Below are positions 1 through 8,949 of a DNA stretch of 64,000 bases, piece by piece (position 1 is the first letter of the stretch; the number at the start of each line of letters is the position of its first letter). Where the stretch lies: positions 1-64,000 of the forward strand of contig CAMDGQ010000005.1 in assembly GCA_945897955.1 (NCBI GenBank). Direction: 5' to 3'. Both the position numbers and the translations under genes were made by a program. The stretch is from Tepidiphilus sp. J10 (lineage in GTDB: Bacteria > Pseudomonadota > Gammaproteobacteria > Burkholderiales > Thiobacillaceae). A model generated the notes under the pieces. The model was not told where the DNA came from, searched no databases, and saw nothing but the letters and a program-made list of their open reading frames with translations.

Positions 1-960
1 TTTCAGGACTACTGGATTGCGCGCAACCGGCAGCGTGACCTCGGCATCGACGCCGATCCCGAGCATGCGCGGCCGCCCGGCCGCATGGCGGCGGCAGACG
101 ATCTTTACAACTCCAGTCTGGTCGCGCACAGCCGACGCTGGAGCCTGCCACTGCCCGACCTCGCCGCGACCCGCGCCTATCTGGCCGCCGGCCTCGAAGA
201 AACCCTGCATCTGCTGGCGAGCGCGCCGGAAAACGATGCGGCGCTGTATTTCTACCGCCTGGCCCTGTTCCACGAGGATATGCACGCCGAGGCCGCCACC
301 TACATGGCGCAGGCGCTGGATATTGCGTTGCCGGCGGCACTGCGCGCCGAGCCGGCCAATCTGGCGGGCAACAAAGCGTTGGCGTTGCCCGCACAGGTCT
401 GGACCCTGGGTTATGCCGACGCAGGTTTCGCCTTCGACAACGAACTCGCCGCGCATGCGATTGAAGTGCCGGCGTTCGAGATCGACAGCCAGGTAGTGAG
501 CTGGCGGCGCTATCTGCCTGTTGTCGAGGCCGGAAAAGCGGCGCTGCCACGCTATCTGCGGCAGCAGGATGGGGTCTGGCAGGCGCTGCGCTATGGCGTC
601 TGGCAGGTGTTGAACCTGGACCAGCCGGCCATGCATCTGACCTGGCAGGAAGCCGAAACCTGGTGCCGCCTGGCCGGCCGCCGCTTGCCGAGCGAGGCGG
701 AATGGGAAATCGCGGCGCTGACCGAGCCGGACTTTCACTGGGGCGAAGTATGGGAATGGAGCGCCAGCCGCTTTCTGCCCTACCCCGGCTTCAGCGCACA
801 TCCCTACCGCGATTATTCCGCGCCCTGGTTCGGAGACCGTTATGTGTTGCGCGGTGCCAGCCGGGCGACCTCGCCGCGCATGACCCACGCGCGCTACCGC
901 AATTACTTCACGCCGGAACGCAACGATCTTCATAACGGCTTTCGGACCTGCGCCTTATAG
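1..960 (+). CDS. senA: EgtB/SenA-family sulfoxide or selenoxide synthase, 5'-truncated by window edge
   Basis: The frame is open from base 1, so the true start lies outside the window; 319 residues are visible. It reads as a DinB-like helical part with the iron-site element FHEDMH (H-x3-H), followed by a formylglycine-generating-enzyme (FGE) fold. The C-terminal half carries LPSEAEWE, GEVWEWSAS, VLRGAS and a terminal GFRTCA. This is the ergothioneine synthase EgtB family, non-heme iron enzymes joining sulfur or selenium to hercynine. The N-terminal YWIARN and the YDYSAPWF-like stretch resemble my memory of selenoneine synthase SenA more than classical EgtB, so the symbol is tentative. It converges on egtD, which makes hercynine, with a 4-base gap. 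No SenB or SelD homologue is visible; they could lie to the left. Confidence 0.72.
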   Translation, partial: FQDYWIARNRQRDLGIDADPEHARPPGRMAAADDLYNSSLVAHSRRWSLPLPDLAATRAYLAAGLEETLHLLASAPENDAALYFYRLALFHEDMHAEAATYMAQALDIALPAALRAEPANLAGNKALALPAQVWTLGYADAGFAFDNELAAHAIEVPAFEIDSQVVSWRRYLPVVEAGKAALPRYLRQQDGVWQALRYGVWQVLNLDQPAMHLTWQEAETWCRLAGRRLPSEAEWEIAALTEPDFHWGEVWEWSASRFLPYPGFSAHPYRDYSAPWFGDRYVLRGASRATSPRMTHARYRNYFTPERNDLHNGFRTCAL

Positions 961-964
961 ATCA

Positions 965-1915
965 TTACGCCTGGGCCGCGAATACCGCGAACCAGTCACG
1001 CGCGTCCCGCCACTGGCGCTGGCGCGTGAAGCCGGCCTGGCGCAGCAGGTCGGCGAAGTCTTCCGGCCGCCACTTGCAGGAGTTCTCGCTGTGAATCCGC
1101 TCGCCCCGGTTGAAATGGCGCGCGCCGCCGGGCCAGCGGACGAAGCAGTCGCGCACGGCTTCGAGATGCATTTCGATGCGCGATTCAGCGTGGTTGAACA
1201 GTCCGATATGGCGCCAGTCGGCGATGTCGAAATCCGTTTCGATCAAGCGGTTCAGGTGCAACAGCAGATTGCGGTTGAACGCCGCCGTGACACCCAGCGC
1301 ATCGTCGTAGGCCGGCACCAGAACCGCATCCGGCTTGACCAGATCGACGCCGATCAGCAGGTTGCCGCCCTGGCTGGCGGCATGCACCTGGCGCAGGAAA
1401 ACCAGCGCCTCGTCCGGCGTGAAGTTGCCGATGCTGGAGCCGGGATAGAACACGGTACGCGGGCCGGCGCCGACTTCCGCCGGCAGATTCAGGCTTTGCG
1501 AGAAATCCAGGCCGACGCCCAGCATCTGCATGGCCGGATGCTCGTATTGCAATTTATCGAGCGACTCGCGCAGGTAATCGGCGGAAATATCCACCGCGAC
1601 ATAACGCCGGACTGCAAAGGCCTTGAACAGCCGCGCCGCCTTTTCGCAATTGCCGGCGCCCAGATCGACCAGTGTCGCCACCGGGCCGAGCTCGGCGGCC
1701 ATTTCCGCCATGTGGTCGCGAAAGATCGCCGCTTCGGTGCGGGTCGGGTAGTACTCGGCCAGTTCGGTAATCGCCGCGAACAGGCGGGAACCCAGCGCGT
1801 CGTAAAGGTACTTGGGCGATAACGCGGCGCGCGGCGCGCTCAGGCCGGCGATCAGCTCGGCACGCGTCGCGGCGGGGTCGTCATGGGCAATCTGGATTAG
1901 ACGCGGTGTGTTCAT
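965..1915 (-). CDS. egtD: L-histidine N-alpha-methyltransferase EgtD
   Basis: This 316-residue protein has the normal length for EgtD, the S-adenosylmethionine-dependent enzyme that trimethylates histidine to hercynine. Visible family marks are YYPTRTE (residues 55-61), the SAM-binding loop DLGAGN (84-89), the substrate loop PGSSIGNF (158-165) and ENSCKW near residue 280, matching the E-N-S-x-K element that holds the histidine substrate. It is convergent with the EgtB/SenA-type synthase and downstream of the ATP-grasp gene on the same strand. The 203-base gap before it is filled by an inverted-repeat element, so its promoter or RBS may sit within that repeat; no strong Shine-Dalgarno is seen. 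It supplies the substrate of the neighbouring synthase. Confidence 0.93.
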   Translation of the reverse strand: MNTPRLIQIAHDDPAATRAELIAGLSAPRAALSPKYLYDALGSRLFAAITELAEYYPTRTEAAIFRDHMAEMAAELGPVATLVDLGAGNCEKAARLFKAFAVRRYVAVDISADYLRESLDKLQYEHPAMQMLGVGLDFSQSLNLPAEVGAGPRTVFYPGSSIGNFTPDEALVFLRQVHAASQGGNLLIGVDLVKPDAVLVPAYDDALGVTAAFNRNLLLHLNRLIETDFDIADWRHIGLFNHAESRIEMHLEAVRDCFVRWPGGARHFNRGERIHSENSCKWRPEDFADLLRQAGFTRQRQWRDARDWFAVFAAQA

Positions 1916-1919
1916 GTTG

Positions 1920-2158
1920 AACCTTGAAACAGCAGTTGAACCCGTCCGAGGGCGGGGTGGAGAAGCTGGCTGGCAAGGCGCGACAACGAGTCATGCCGAG
2001 GCATGGCGAGGCGGAGCAACGCCGCCAGCCGGCTTCTCCACCCCGACAGCGGGCGGGTAGCGGGCTCACCCGAATGGTGAGCGTCATCGAAGCGCATAAC
2101 ATCAGCCAGCATGAGACGTCACGAAGGATAAGTAGCGGTCAACTGCTGTTTCAAGGTT
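1920..2158. repeat. Nested inverted-repeat element (MITE- or REP-like)
   Basis: Two perfect 20-base inverted arms lie at 1920-1939 and 2139-2158 (AACCTTGAAACAGCAGTTGA and its complement). Inside them a second pair of 21-base arms, 1954-1974 and 2024-2044, pairs with one mismatch (GGGGTGGAGAAGCTGGCTGGC on the left arm). No transposase is encoded in the roughly 240 bases. The right outer arm codes for the last residues of the ATP-grasp protein (LKQQL), and the left outer arm lies directly before the egtD start, so the element appears inserted between two genes of one transcript. Confidence 0.75.
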
Positions 2159-3498
2159 GAAGCCTCCAGTTTGGCTGACCAGCGCGCATCCCAGGCCTTG
2201 TCGTGGTAATCGCTTTCGTGCGCGGCGCAGGCGGCGGACCAGCCGAGCAATTCGCTGGCGGCGGCGCAGCGCGCGCGCAGATCGGTGGCATCGCGCCCGC
2301 CCAGATGCAGGATGCCGTAGCGGTAACTGCCCAGCCATTTGAAATCCCGCTCGATCTGGCCGGCGGTCTTGGCGAAATGGAACAGCAAGGCATCGGGATA
2401 CTCGCGCGCCAGCGCATGTTCCTGGGCGGCGCCGGGAATGGCAGGTCGCGCCGCCGGCTCGAAACTGCGATACACGAAGCTGGCTGCAACGCCGGCCGTG
2501 GGCTGTGTACGCGGCAGCAGGGCCGGGTCGCGGCCATGCGCCAGTTCCAGCGCAACGCGATGCAGGTCGATGCCATCGACACGTTGATACAGGTCGGAGA
2601 ACTGCGCCGCCATGCGCGGGTTGAATTCGATCACCGTCAGGCGATCCGTCGCCGCGTCGTAGAAAAACTCCATGTTGAACAGACCATGGCTGAACCCCAC
2701 CGCCGTCAGAAAACGCCGCGCCACTTCCAGCGCGCGCGCGCGTCCGGCGTCCGGAATTCCGCACGGATAAACAAAGCGCATGAAAGCCTGGGTGCCGGGA
2801 TACATGACCGATTCGACAATGCCCAGCGGACGCATCTCGCCGTTGAAGAAATAGCCGTCCAGGTTGTATTGCGCCGCCTTCACCGGCTGTTCCAGCAACA
2901 TCCGATGCGCGCTGCCGGCCTGCGGCAGACGCTTGCGGGCGACCCGCTCGAACGGTTCCACCAGATGCCGGATCACCCACAATTCCCAGAAGCCGAAGCG
3001 GGTCAGCGTCTCCAGTTCGTCGCGGTTGTGAACCACCCGCGCCAGCACGGAGAACGCCGCCTTGACCGGCTTGACGAAAACCGGATAGCTCAGACCTTCC
3101 GGCGCGGGCTCGCCGTATAGCGCGGGCAGCAGTTCGAAGCCGGTGTTCGCCTCCGGCGCGACTTCCTGCAACACCCGCCGCGCATGCAATTTGTGTTGAC
3201 AGGCCAGCACGGCATCGACCGAGGTACCCGGCCATCCCATGCGTTCGGCCAGCATGGCCGCCGCCAGCGCACCGAATTGCTCATGATTCGATACCACCGC
3301 TTGCCAGCCCTTGCGCCCGGCCTTGCGCGCCAGCCGGTCAACAAAGCGCTCGATGTCGAAATTGACCAGTTGGGCATTGCTGGGAAAGTTGAACAGATCG
3401 AACCCTGCGCTGTGCATTGGAAATGCCTGCAACCAGCGCGAGAAACCGGCGCGATCCCAGTCGTAATTGAAAAGAACCAGTGTGGAAGGGGAAATCAT
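2119..3498 (-). CDS. ATP-grasp ligase, egtD-linked
   Basis: This 459-residue protein has an N-terminal region with VVSNHEQFGALAAAML, a central ATP-grasp lid with PVFVKPVKAAF and MLLEQPVKAAQYNLDGYFF, and the metal-binding element FNMEFF...TVIEFNPRMA typical of carboxylate-amine ligases. The family uses ATP to make an acyl phosphate and couple it to an amine. The substrate is unknown. It lies just upstream of egtD on the same strand and near a hercynine-using synthase, so it may act on histidine, hercynine or a thiol/selenol product; this is inference. The C-terminal tail (about 10 residues) is encoded by an inverted-repeat arm, so the original C-terminus was probably replaced. Start at 3498 gives MISPSTLVLFNYDWD, where the fold begins. 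Confidence 0.8.
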   Translation of the reverse strand: MISPSTLVLFNYDWDRAGFSRWLQAFPMHSAGFDLFNFPSNAQLVNFDIERFVDRLARKAGRKGWQAVVSNHEQFGALAAAMLAERMGWPGTSVDAVLACQHKLHARRVLQEVAPEANTGFELLPALYGEPAPEGLSYPVFVKPVKAAFSVLARVVHNRDELETLTRFGFWELWVIRHLVEPFERVARKRLPQAGSAHRMLLEQPVKAAQYNLDGYFFNGEMRPLGIVESVMYPGTQAFMRFVYPCGIPDAGRARALEVARRFLTAVGFSHGLFNMEFFYDAATDRLTVIEFNPRMAAQFSDLYQRVDGIDLHRVALELAHGRDPALLPRTQPTAGVAASFVYRSFEPAARPAIPGAAQEHALAREYPDALLFHFAKTAGQIERDFKWLGSYRYGILHLGGRDATDLRARCAAASELLGWSAACAAHESDYHDKAWDARWSAKLEASTLKQQLTATYPS

Positions 3499-3758
3499 TC
3501 TGGGCTGATTTTTCTAAATCCGTTCAATGAAAGCGTGCAGGCGTGCTGTTCGACCGGAACGCCTTTGGCTGGCAGTCCGATATCCGCCCAGCGTTGCCCG
3601 CTCGTCAGGGCTGTCATGGTTTCGGCATATCGCCTGAGGACGGAACAGCCTCCCGGCCGGTGAAGAGCTGCCGGATGCCCCATGCGACGCGGCTGCGCGT
3701 CGATTTCCAGGGCTGACACGATATTGGCATGCGTTTTGCGAATGGTCCTGTACGTCAA
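3495..3758 (-). CDS. Possible small ORF coupled to the ATP-grasp gene
   Basis: An 87-residue open frame starts at a TTG (3758) with a weak GGAA upstream, and its TGA overlaps the ATP-grasp ATG in an ATGA arrangement. Such overlaps usually mark translational coupling. The sequence matches no family I recognise; it has one Cys in GGCSVLRRY and one in QHACTL and no signal peptide. Against it: the start is non-ATG, the composition is not distinctive, and the region could be non-coding leader. A weak call. Confidence 0.28.
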   Translation of the reverse strand: MTYRTIRKTHANIVSALEIDAQPRRMGHPAALHRPGGCSVLRRYAETMTALTSGQRWADIGLPAKGVPVEQHACTLSLNGFRKISPE

Positions 3759-3875
3759 CGCGCAGTTCCACGCGGCGACGCACGGGCAGGTGAAAGCTTG
3801 CCTGCGACGGAGGCAACAGGTGTGCGGTCATCAGGCGAAATTCACGCTGTTAATTGATAAAAAAGAGGCACGAAC
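3499..3875. other. Intergenic region upstream of the ATP-grasp gene
   Basis: These 377 bases separate the ATP-grasp start (minus) from a small membrane-protein gene (plus), so promoters for both should lie here. I see the weak ORF described separately and an AT-rich stretch with TTAATTGATAAAAAA just before 3860. No repeat, RNA gene or confident promoter could be picked out. Confidence 0.4.
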
Positions 3876-4073
3876 ATGCAGTCAAATATTTACGAAAGCT
3901 TGCCCTACATCTATCTGGCGGTCGGTCTGGGCGCCCTTCTCGGCGTCGATGCCATCTTCGGCCAGGTTTGCGGTGTGTTGTTGATGATCCTCGGCATTTA
4001 CATCCTCAGAATGCGTACCCAGTTCCGTAAAAGGGAAGAAATCAGGAACCTGATGTTCCACAAACATCAATAA
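3876..4073 (+). CDS. Small membrane protein, unknown function
   Basis: This 65-residue protein has two hydrophobic stretches, YIYLAVGLGALLGVDAIF (about 10-27) and VCGVLLMILGIYIL (about 31-44), followed by a basic, probably cytoplasmic tail RMRTQFRKREE. A purine-rich AAAGAGGC lies about 8 bases before the ATG. It stands alone, divergent from the ATP-grasp gene and convergent with purL. No named family is recognised; the call rests on the RBS, the transmembrane pattern and the charged tail. Confidence 0.6.
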   Translation: MQSNIYESLPYIYLAVGLGALLGVDAIFGQVCGVLLMILGIYILRMRTQFRKREEIRNLMFHKHQ

Positions 4074-4151
4074 GGTGACGGACGGGCCTGCTTCGCCTGG
4101 CCCATCCTGCGGCAGGTTTCGCTGCGCCCGGTCTGGTTCAGGCCGGAAGTT

Positions 4152-7100
4152 TCACCCTACCCACTTTCTTGCATTTCTGAACATCCTCAGCCATGGCGCA
4201 TCCTCGCGCCATTCCGGCGGCCTCCAGGAATGCTGCACGGCGCGAAACACACGTTCCGGGTGCGGCATCATGATGGTGAAACGACCGTCCGGGGTAGTCA
4301 GACCGGTAATGCCCTTGGGAGAACCATTCGGATTGAGCGGATAGGTTTCGGTCTTGCGGCCACGGTTATCTACGTAGCGCAGGCAGACTTCCGCCGCCTT
4401 GCGTTGCGCCTTGCCGCCGCTGAACACCGCCCTGCCCTCGCCGTGCGAGACGACGATCGGCATGCGGCTGCCGGCCATGCCGTCGAACAGGATGGAGGGG
4501 GTTTGCGGCACTTCCACCATGACGAAGCGGGCTTCGAACTGCTCCGACAGGTTGCGTTCGAAGCGCGGCCAGTTTTCCGCGCCCGGAATGATGTCGGACA
4601 GGCGGCTCATCATCTGGCAACCATTGCATACGCCCAGGGCAAAGCTGTCGGCGCGCTGAAAGAAGGCCTGGAATTCATCGCTGGCGCGGGCGTTGTGCAG
4701 AATCGAGGCAGCCCAGCCGCCGCCGGCGCCGAGTACGTCGCCGTAACTGAAACCGCCACATGCGGCGAGTCCCTTGAAGGTTTTCAGCTTGACGCGCCCG
4801 GCCAGGATGTCGCTCATGTGGACATCGACCGGGGTGAAGCCGGCACGCGCGAAAGCGGCAGCCATTTCCACCTCGCCGTTGACACCCTGTTCGCGCAGGA
4901 TGGCGATCCTGGGCCTGGCGCGTTTGGTCTTGATGTAGGGCGCGGCGACATCTTCGTTCAGGTCGAAACTCAATTTGGCGTGCAGGCCGGGATCGCTCCT
5001 GGCCGCGAGTCCGTCGAATTCCTGTTGCGCGCATTGTGGGTTGTCGCGCAGGGATTGCATGCGGTAGCTGGTTTCCGACCAGGCCGCGAGCAACTTGGCG
5101 CGCTTCTGGTTGAACACCGCAACACCTTCACGCAGGATGCGGACGCGATCCTTGGTGTTGGTGCTGCCGACGATATAGAACTCGTCGCGCAGGCCGGCCG
5201 CAAAGCAGGCCTCCATGACGGCGGGCGTATCGGCGCGCCGCACCTGCAGGACGGCGCCGAGTTCCTCGTTGAACAGAATGCCGAACAGGCGGCTGGTATA
5301 GGGTTCGCGCGGGTCGGGAGCGTCTTCCACGTCCTGCATGATGTCGTCATGCAGACGGTGATAGCGCAGTTCATCGACATCCAGATCCACGCCGCAATGG
5401 CCGGCGAAGGCCATTTCACAGATCGTCGCGAACAGCCCGCCATCGGCGCGGTCATGGTAGGCGAGCAACTTGCCTTCCTGGTTAAGGCGCTGGATCAGCG
5501 CGAAAAAGGCTTTCAACTGCGCAGGCTGATCCAGGTCGGGACAGGCATCTCCCAGCTCGCCATGGACCTGGCCGAGGATGCTGCCGCCCAGTCGATTCTG
5601 GCCACGCCCGAGATCAAGCAGAATCAGGTCGGTTGCTTCGCCGTCATTGTGCAGTTGCGGCGTCAATGTGCGAGCGGCATCCGGGCTCGGTGCGAAGGCG
5701 GTGATGATCAGAGACAGCGGCGAGACAACGGATTTATCGACCAGATCCTCGCGCCAACTGGTGCGCATCGACATGGAATCCTTGCCGACCGGGATGCTGA
5801 TGCCCAGTTCCGGACACAGCGCCTTGCCAACCGCATGCACGGTATCGAACAGCGCGGCGTCTTCGCCGGGATGACCTGCGGCGGCCATCCAGTTGGCAGA
5901 TAGCCGAATGTCGCCGATTTCGTTGACGGCGGCAGCGGCCAGGTTGGTGATGGCTTCGCCAACCGCCATGCGTCCGCTTGCCGCCGGGTCGATCAGCGCG
6001 ATCGGGCTGCGCTCGCCGAGCGCGAAGGCTTCGCCGAGCAGGGTGTCATAGCCCATCGTGGTCACCGCCACGTCGGCCACCGGTATCTGCCAGGGACCGA
6101 CGAACTGGTCGCGCGCGGTGTAGCCGCCGACCGTGCGGTCGCCGATGGTGATCAGGAAGCTCTTGCTGGCGACGGCGGGATGGCGCAATACGCGATACGC
6201 CGCCTCGTCGAGGTCGAGCCCTTCGGCGCTGAACGGCGTCAGCGTCGGCGCGACATGCGTGACCTTGCGCGTCATCTTCGGCGGCTTGCCGAGCAGCACG
6301 TCCATTTCCATATCGACCGGCGCGTTCTTGAAATGTCGGTCGGTCACACTCAAGCGGCCTTCCCTGGTCGCCTTGCCGACCACGGCGAACGGGCAGCGTT
6401 CGCGCTCGCACAGCGCGCGGAACAGGTCCAGGCTGGCCGGCGCGATGGCCAGCACATAGCGTTCCTGCGCTTCGTTGCACCAGATTTCGCGCGGCGACAT
6501 GCCGGGTTCAAGACTGAGCACATCGCGCAATTCGAATTTCGCGCCGAGGCCGGCGCCATGCGCGAGTTCCGGCATGGCATTGGACAGGCCGCCGGCACCG
6601 ACGTCATGCACCGAGAGGATCGGATTGCCCTCGCCCATCGCCCAGCAGCGGTCGATGACTTCCTGGGCGCGACGCTGGATTTCCGGGTTGCCGCGCTGCA
6701 CGGAATCGAAATCCAGCGCTTCCATGTTGCTGCCGGCGCCCATGCTGGATGCCGCGCCGCCGCCCAGGCCGATGAGCAGGCCGGGGCCGCCGAGCTGGAT
6801 CAGCAGCGTGCCGGCCTTGAAGGTCTGCTTGTGAATATGGCGTTCCTGCACGTTGCCGACACCGCCAGCCAGCATGATCGGCTTGTGATAACCGCGCACC
6901 TGGCCATCCGGCGTGCGCATCTCGAAGCTGCGGAAATAGCCGGCCAGATTCGGGCGGCCGAATTCGTTGTTGAATGCGGCCGAGCCGATCGGCCCGTCGA
7001 GCATGATCTGCAACGGCGAAACGATGCGGCCCGGTTTGCCGTATTCCGCTTCCCAGGGTTGCTCGAAGCCGGGAATGCGCAGATTGGAAACAGTGAAACC

Positions 7101-8108
7101 GGCCAGGCCGGCCTTGGGCTTGGAACCCTGGCCGACCGCACCCTCGTCGCGGATCTCGCCGCCTGAGCCGGTGGCCGCGCCGGCGAACGGCGCAATCGCG
7201 GTGGGATGGTTGTGTGTTTCCACCTTCATCAGGATGTGGGTGGGTTCGACATGAAAGCGATAAACGTGGTCCTGGTCGGGATAGAAGCGTCCGATGCTGG
7301 CGCCCTCGATCACCGAAGCGTTGTCGGAGTAGGCCGACAGGGTGCCCTGCGGGCGCATGGCGTGGGTATGGCGAATCATCGAGAACAGCGATTCCGGCTG
7401 CATTTTGCCGTCGATGACCCAGTCGGCATTGAAAATCTTGTGCCGGCAGTGTTCGGAATTGGCTTGCGCGAACATCATCAGTTCGACATCGGTCGGGTTG
7501 CGCTTCACGCGTGTGAAGTTCTCCGCCAGGTAATCGATTTCATCCGGCGACAGCGCCAGGCCCCACTCCGCGTTGGCCTTCTCCAGAGCCTTTCTGCCGC
7601 CCTTGAGCAAATCGACCGAGGCCAATGGCTGCGGTGCGACATGGTGGAACAGTTCCGCCGCGCGCCGCTCATCGAGCAGCACGCTTTCAGTCATGCGGTC
7701 ATGCAGATAGGGCAATGCCGACTGCGCCACTGCGGCCGAGACCGGCCTGCCCTTCGGTCCGAGCAGTTGCCAGGCGATGCCATGCTCGATCCGGCTGATC
7801 GCCCGCAAGCCGCAATTGGTGACGATATCCGTCGCCTTGGAAGACCATGGCGAGACAGTGCCCAGACGCGGGGTGATCAATATGGCCGCTGCCGCCGGTT
7901 TGTGCTCGTCCGCATGCAACAACTCGAACAGGAAACTGAGGTCATCTTCATTCAGCCCGTCCGTCAGTTCGGCAAAGTAGCGGTGATGCGCTTCAATCCG
8001 GGCGACCCCCAACGGGGCCAGATCCTGCAACAGCTTCTTGATGCGAAATTCCGAGAGCGCGAAACCACCCTTCAGAAACAGGACTTGCGTGCTAGTCGAG
8101 ATACCCAT
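4152..8108 (-). CDS. purL: Phosphoribosylformylglycinamidine synthase PurL
   Basis: At 1318 residues this is the long, single-chain PurL of Proteobacteria. It converts formylglycinamide ribonucleotide, glutamine and ATP to the amidine in purine synthesis. The order is an N-terminal PurS-like domain, a linker, two AIR-synthase-like halves ([19 protein letters not shown] in the first, GGLGGG-type loop [12 protein letters not shown]) and a C-terminal class I glutaminase with nucleophile Cys in GVCNGCQMM and the MPHPER histidine/glutamate pair near the end. It is monocistronic here; a response regulator gene lies upstream on the same strand 81 bases away. Intact, no anomalies. Confidence 0.98.
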   Translation of the reverse strand: MGISTSTQVLFLKGGFALSEFRIKKLLQDLAPLGVARIEAHHRYFAELTDGLNEDDLSFLFELLHADEHKPAAAAILITPRLGTVSPWSSKATDIVTNCGLRAISRIEHGIAWQLLGPKGRPVSAAVAQSALPYLHDRMTESVLLDERRAAELFHHVAPQPLASVDLLKGGRKALEKANAEWGLALSPDEIDYLAENFTRVKRNPTDVELMMFAQANSEHCRHKIFNADWVIDGKMQPESLFSMIRHTHAMRPQGTLSAYSDNASVIEGASIGRFYPDQDHVYRFHVEPTHILMKVETHNHPTAIAPFAGAATGSGGEIRDEGAVGQGSKPKAGLAGFTVSNLRIPGFEQPWEAEYGKPGRIVSPLQIMLDGPIGSAAFNNEFGRPNLAGYFRSFEMRTPDGQVRGYHKPIMLAGGVGNVQERHIHKQTFKAGTLLIQLGGPGLLIGLGGGAASSMGAGSNMEALDFDSVQRGNPEIQRRAQEVIDRCWAMGEGNPILSVHDVGAGGLSNAMPELAHGAGLGAKFELRDVLSLEPGMSPREIWCNEAQERYVLAIAPASLDLFRALCERERCPFAVVGKATREGRLSVTDRHFKNAPVDMEMDVLLGKPPKMTRKVTHVAPTLTPFSAEGLDLDEAAYRVLRHPAVASKSFLITIGDRTVGGYTARDQFVGPWQIPVADVAVTTMGYDTLLGEAFALGERSPIALIDPAASGRMAVGEAITNLAAAAVNEIGDIRLSANWMAAAGHPGEDAALFDTVHAVGKALCPELGISIPVGKDSMSMRTSWREDLVDKSVVSPLSLIITAFAPSPDAARTLTPQLHNDGEATDLILLDLGRGQNRLGGSILGQVHGELGDACPDLDQPAQLKAFFALIQRLNQEGKLLAYHDRADGGLFATICEMAFAGHCGVDLDVDELRYHRLHDDIMQDVEDAPDPREPYTSRLFGILFNEELGAVLQVRRADTPAVMEACFAAGLRDEFYIVGSTNTKDRVRILREGVAVFNQKRAKLLAAWSETSYRMQSLRDNPQCAQQEFDGLAARSDPGLHAKLSFDLNEDVAAPYIKTKRARPRIAILREQGVNGEVEMAAAFARAGFTPVDVHMSDILAGRVKLKTFKGLAACGGFSYGDVLGAGGGWAASILHNARASDEFQAFFQRADSFALGVCNGCQMMSRLSDIIPGAENWPRFERNLSEQFEARFVMVEVPQTPSILFDGMAGSRMPIVVSHGEGRAVFSGGKAQRKAAEVCLRYVDNRGRKTETYPLNPNGSPKGITGLTTPDGRFTIMMPHPERVFRAVQHSWRPPEWREDAPWLRMFRNARKWVG

Positions 8109-8189
8109 TGTGCTGCCCCGCAGGGGTTGGGAAAGCGCGGGATTTTATCCGAAGGGCGCGCCTTATGCGGGTGCTCAACCAGTCGGCGC

Positions 8190-8591
8190 TCAACCAAACG
8201 GCGAATCAAGCGGCGTTTTCAAAGCTGCGCGCAGCGAGGTGCTTACCCTGCCCGCCTTGAACGGCTTGATGATGTAGCCCATTGCGCCAAACCCCACCGC
8301 TTCGCGCACGGTACCCATGCTGGAATCACCGGTGATCATGACGACCCGGATTTCGGGATTGCTCGCGCGGATGTTCTTCAGCACATCGATGCCGGACATT
8401 CCCGGCATGTTCACGTCAAGACAGACTATGTCCGGGCGGGAACGATCAAGCAGGGCCAGAGCGCTCTGACCATCGCGCGCCTCACCCGCCACCTCGAAAC
8501 CTTCATCACGCAGAAGCGCCTTGAGCACTTCACGCATCAGGGTATCGTCATCAACGACCAGGACACGCGCGGGTTTTTCCTTGGAATTCAT
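8190..8591 (-). CDS. Single-domain CheY-like response regulator
   Basis: From MNSKEKPARVLVVDDD this is 133 residues, a lone receiver domain. It has the acidic pocket (VVDDD), the phosphoacceptor Asp in IVCLDVNMPG, Thr in MITGDS and Lys in IIKPF. There is no output domain, so it likely acts by protein contact, like CheY or a phosphorelay intermediate. The start at 8591 was chosen over an upstream in-frame ATG at 8705 because the receiver fold begins there and the extra 38 residues overlap the neighbouring gene. No sensor kinase is adjacent. Confidence 0.88.
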   Translation of the reverse strand: MNSKEKPARVLVVDDDTLMREVLKALLRDEGFEVAGEARDGQSALALLDRSRPDIVCLDVNMPGMSGIDVLKNIRASNPEIRVVMITGDSSMGTVREAVGFGAMGYIIKPFKAGRVSTSLRAALKTPLDSPFG

Positions 8592-8701
8592 CTGGGCGAA
8601 CCGAAGTGGTGGCAACCCGGCGATTTTATGACGATCAGGCCGGATGGCGTTAGCCGCCGCAGTATTACTTTGGATATATGCCGACGGGTTGTCGCATCGC
8701 C

Positions 8702-8902
8702 TCATTCCGCCGGTTGGTTTGGATTCAGCTTGTCGAAATAGCGAAAACCGCAGTAATAGGCGACGAACTCGGCCGCGTCCGGCCCGCTATTCAAGGCCAG
8801 CACCAGTTCATCGGTCAAAGCGTCACAATCCAGGCTCGGACAGGCGGCATCCAGCTCGCATGAAAGCAGAGCGGCGCCCGACAATGTCGTCGAAGTCTCC
8901 AT
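8702..8902 (-). CDS. Small acidic hypothetical protein
   Basis: The 66-residue product starts METSTTLSG; an AAGGAG Shine-Dalgarno lies 5 bases before the ATG at 8902, which favours it over the ATG at 8917. The protein is acidic, with a Cys/Asp-rich stretch CELDAACPSLDCD and YYCGFRYFDKLN near the end. It lies 110 bases upstream of the response regulator on the same strand. No family recognised; the three or four cysteines could suit metal or redox binding, but this is a guess. Confidence 0.6.
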   Translation of the reverse strand: METSTTLSGAALLSCELDAACPSLDCDALTDELVLALNSGPDAAEFVAYYCGFRYFDKLNPNQPAE

Positions 8903-8949
8903 CACAGTCTCCTTCATAAGGTCTGTTATGGGTTTATAGGTGATTCACC

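Noticed and set aside
3682-3984. Plus-strand frame of 100 codons overlapping the small membrane-protein gene
   Set aside because: It covers the RBS and start of the 65-residue membrane protein in another frame and shows no family features.
4230-5903. Long open frame antisense to purL
   Set aside because: Same reason: PurL motifs run through this stretch on the minus strand.
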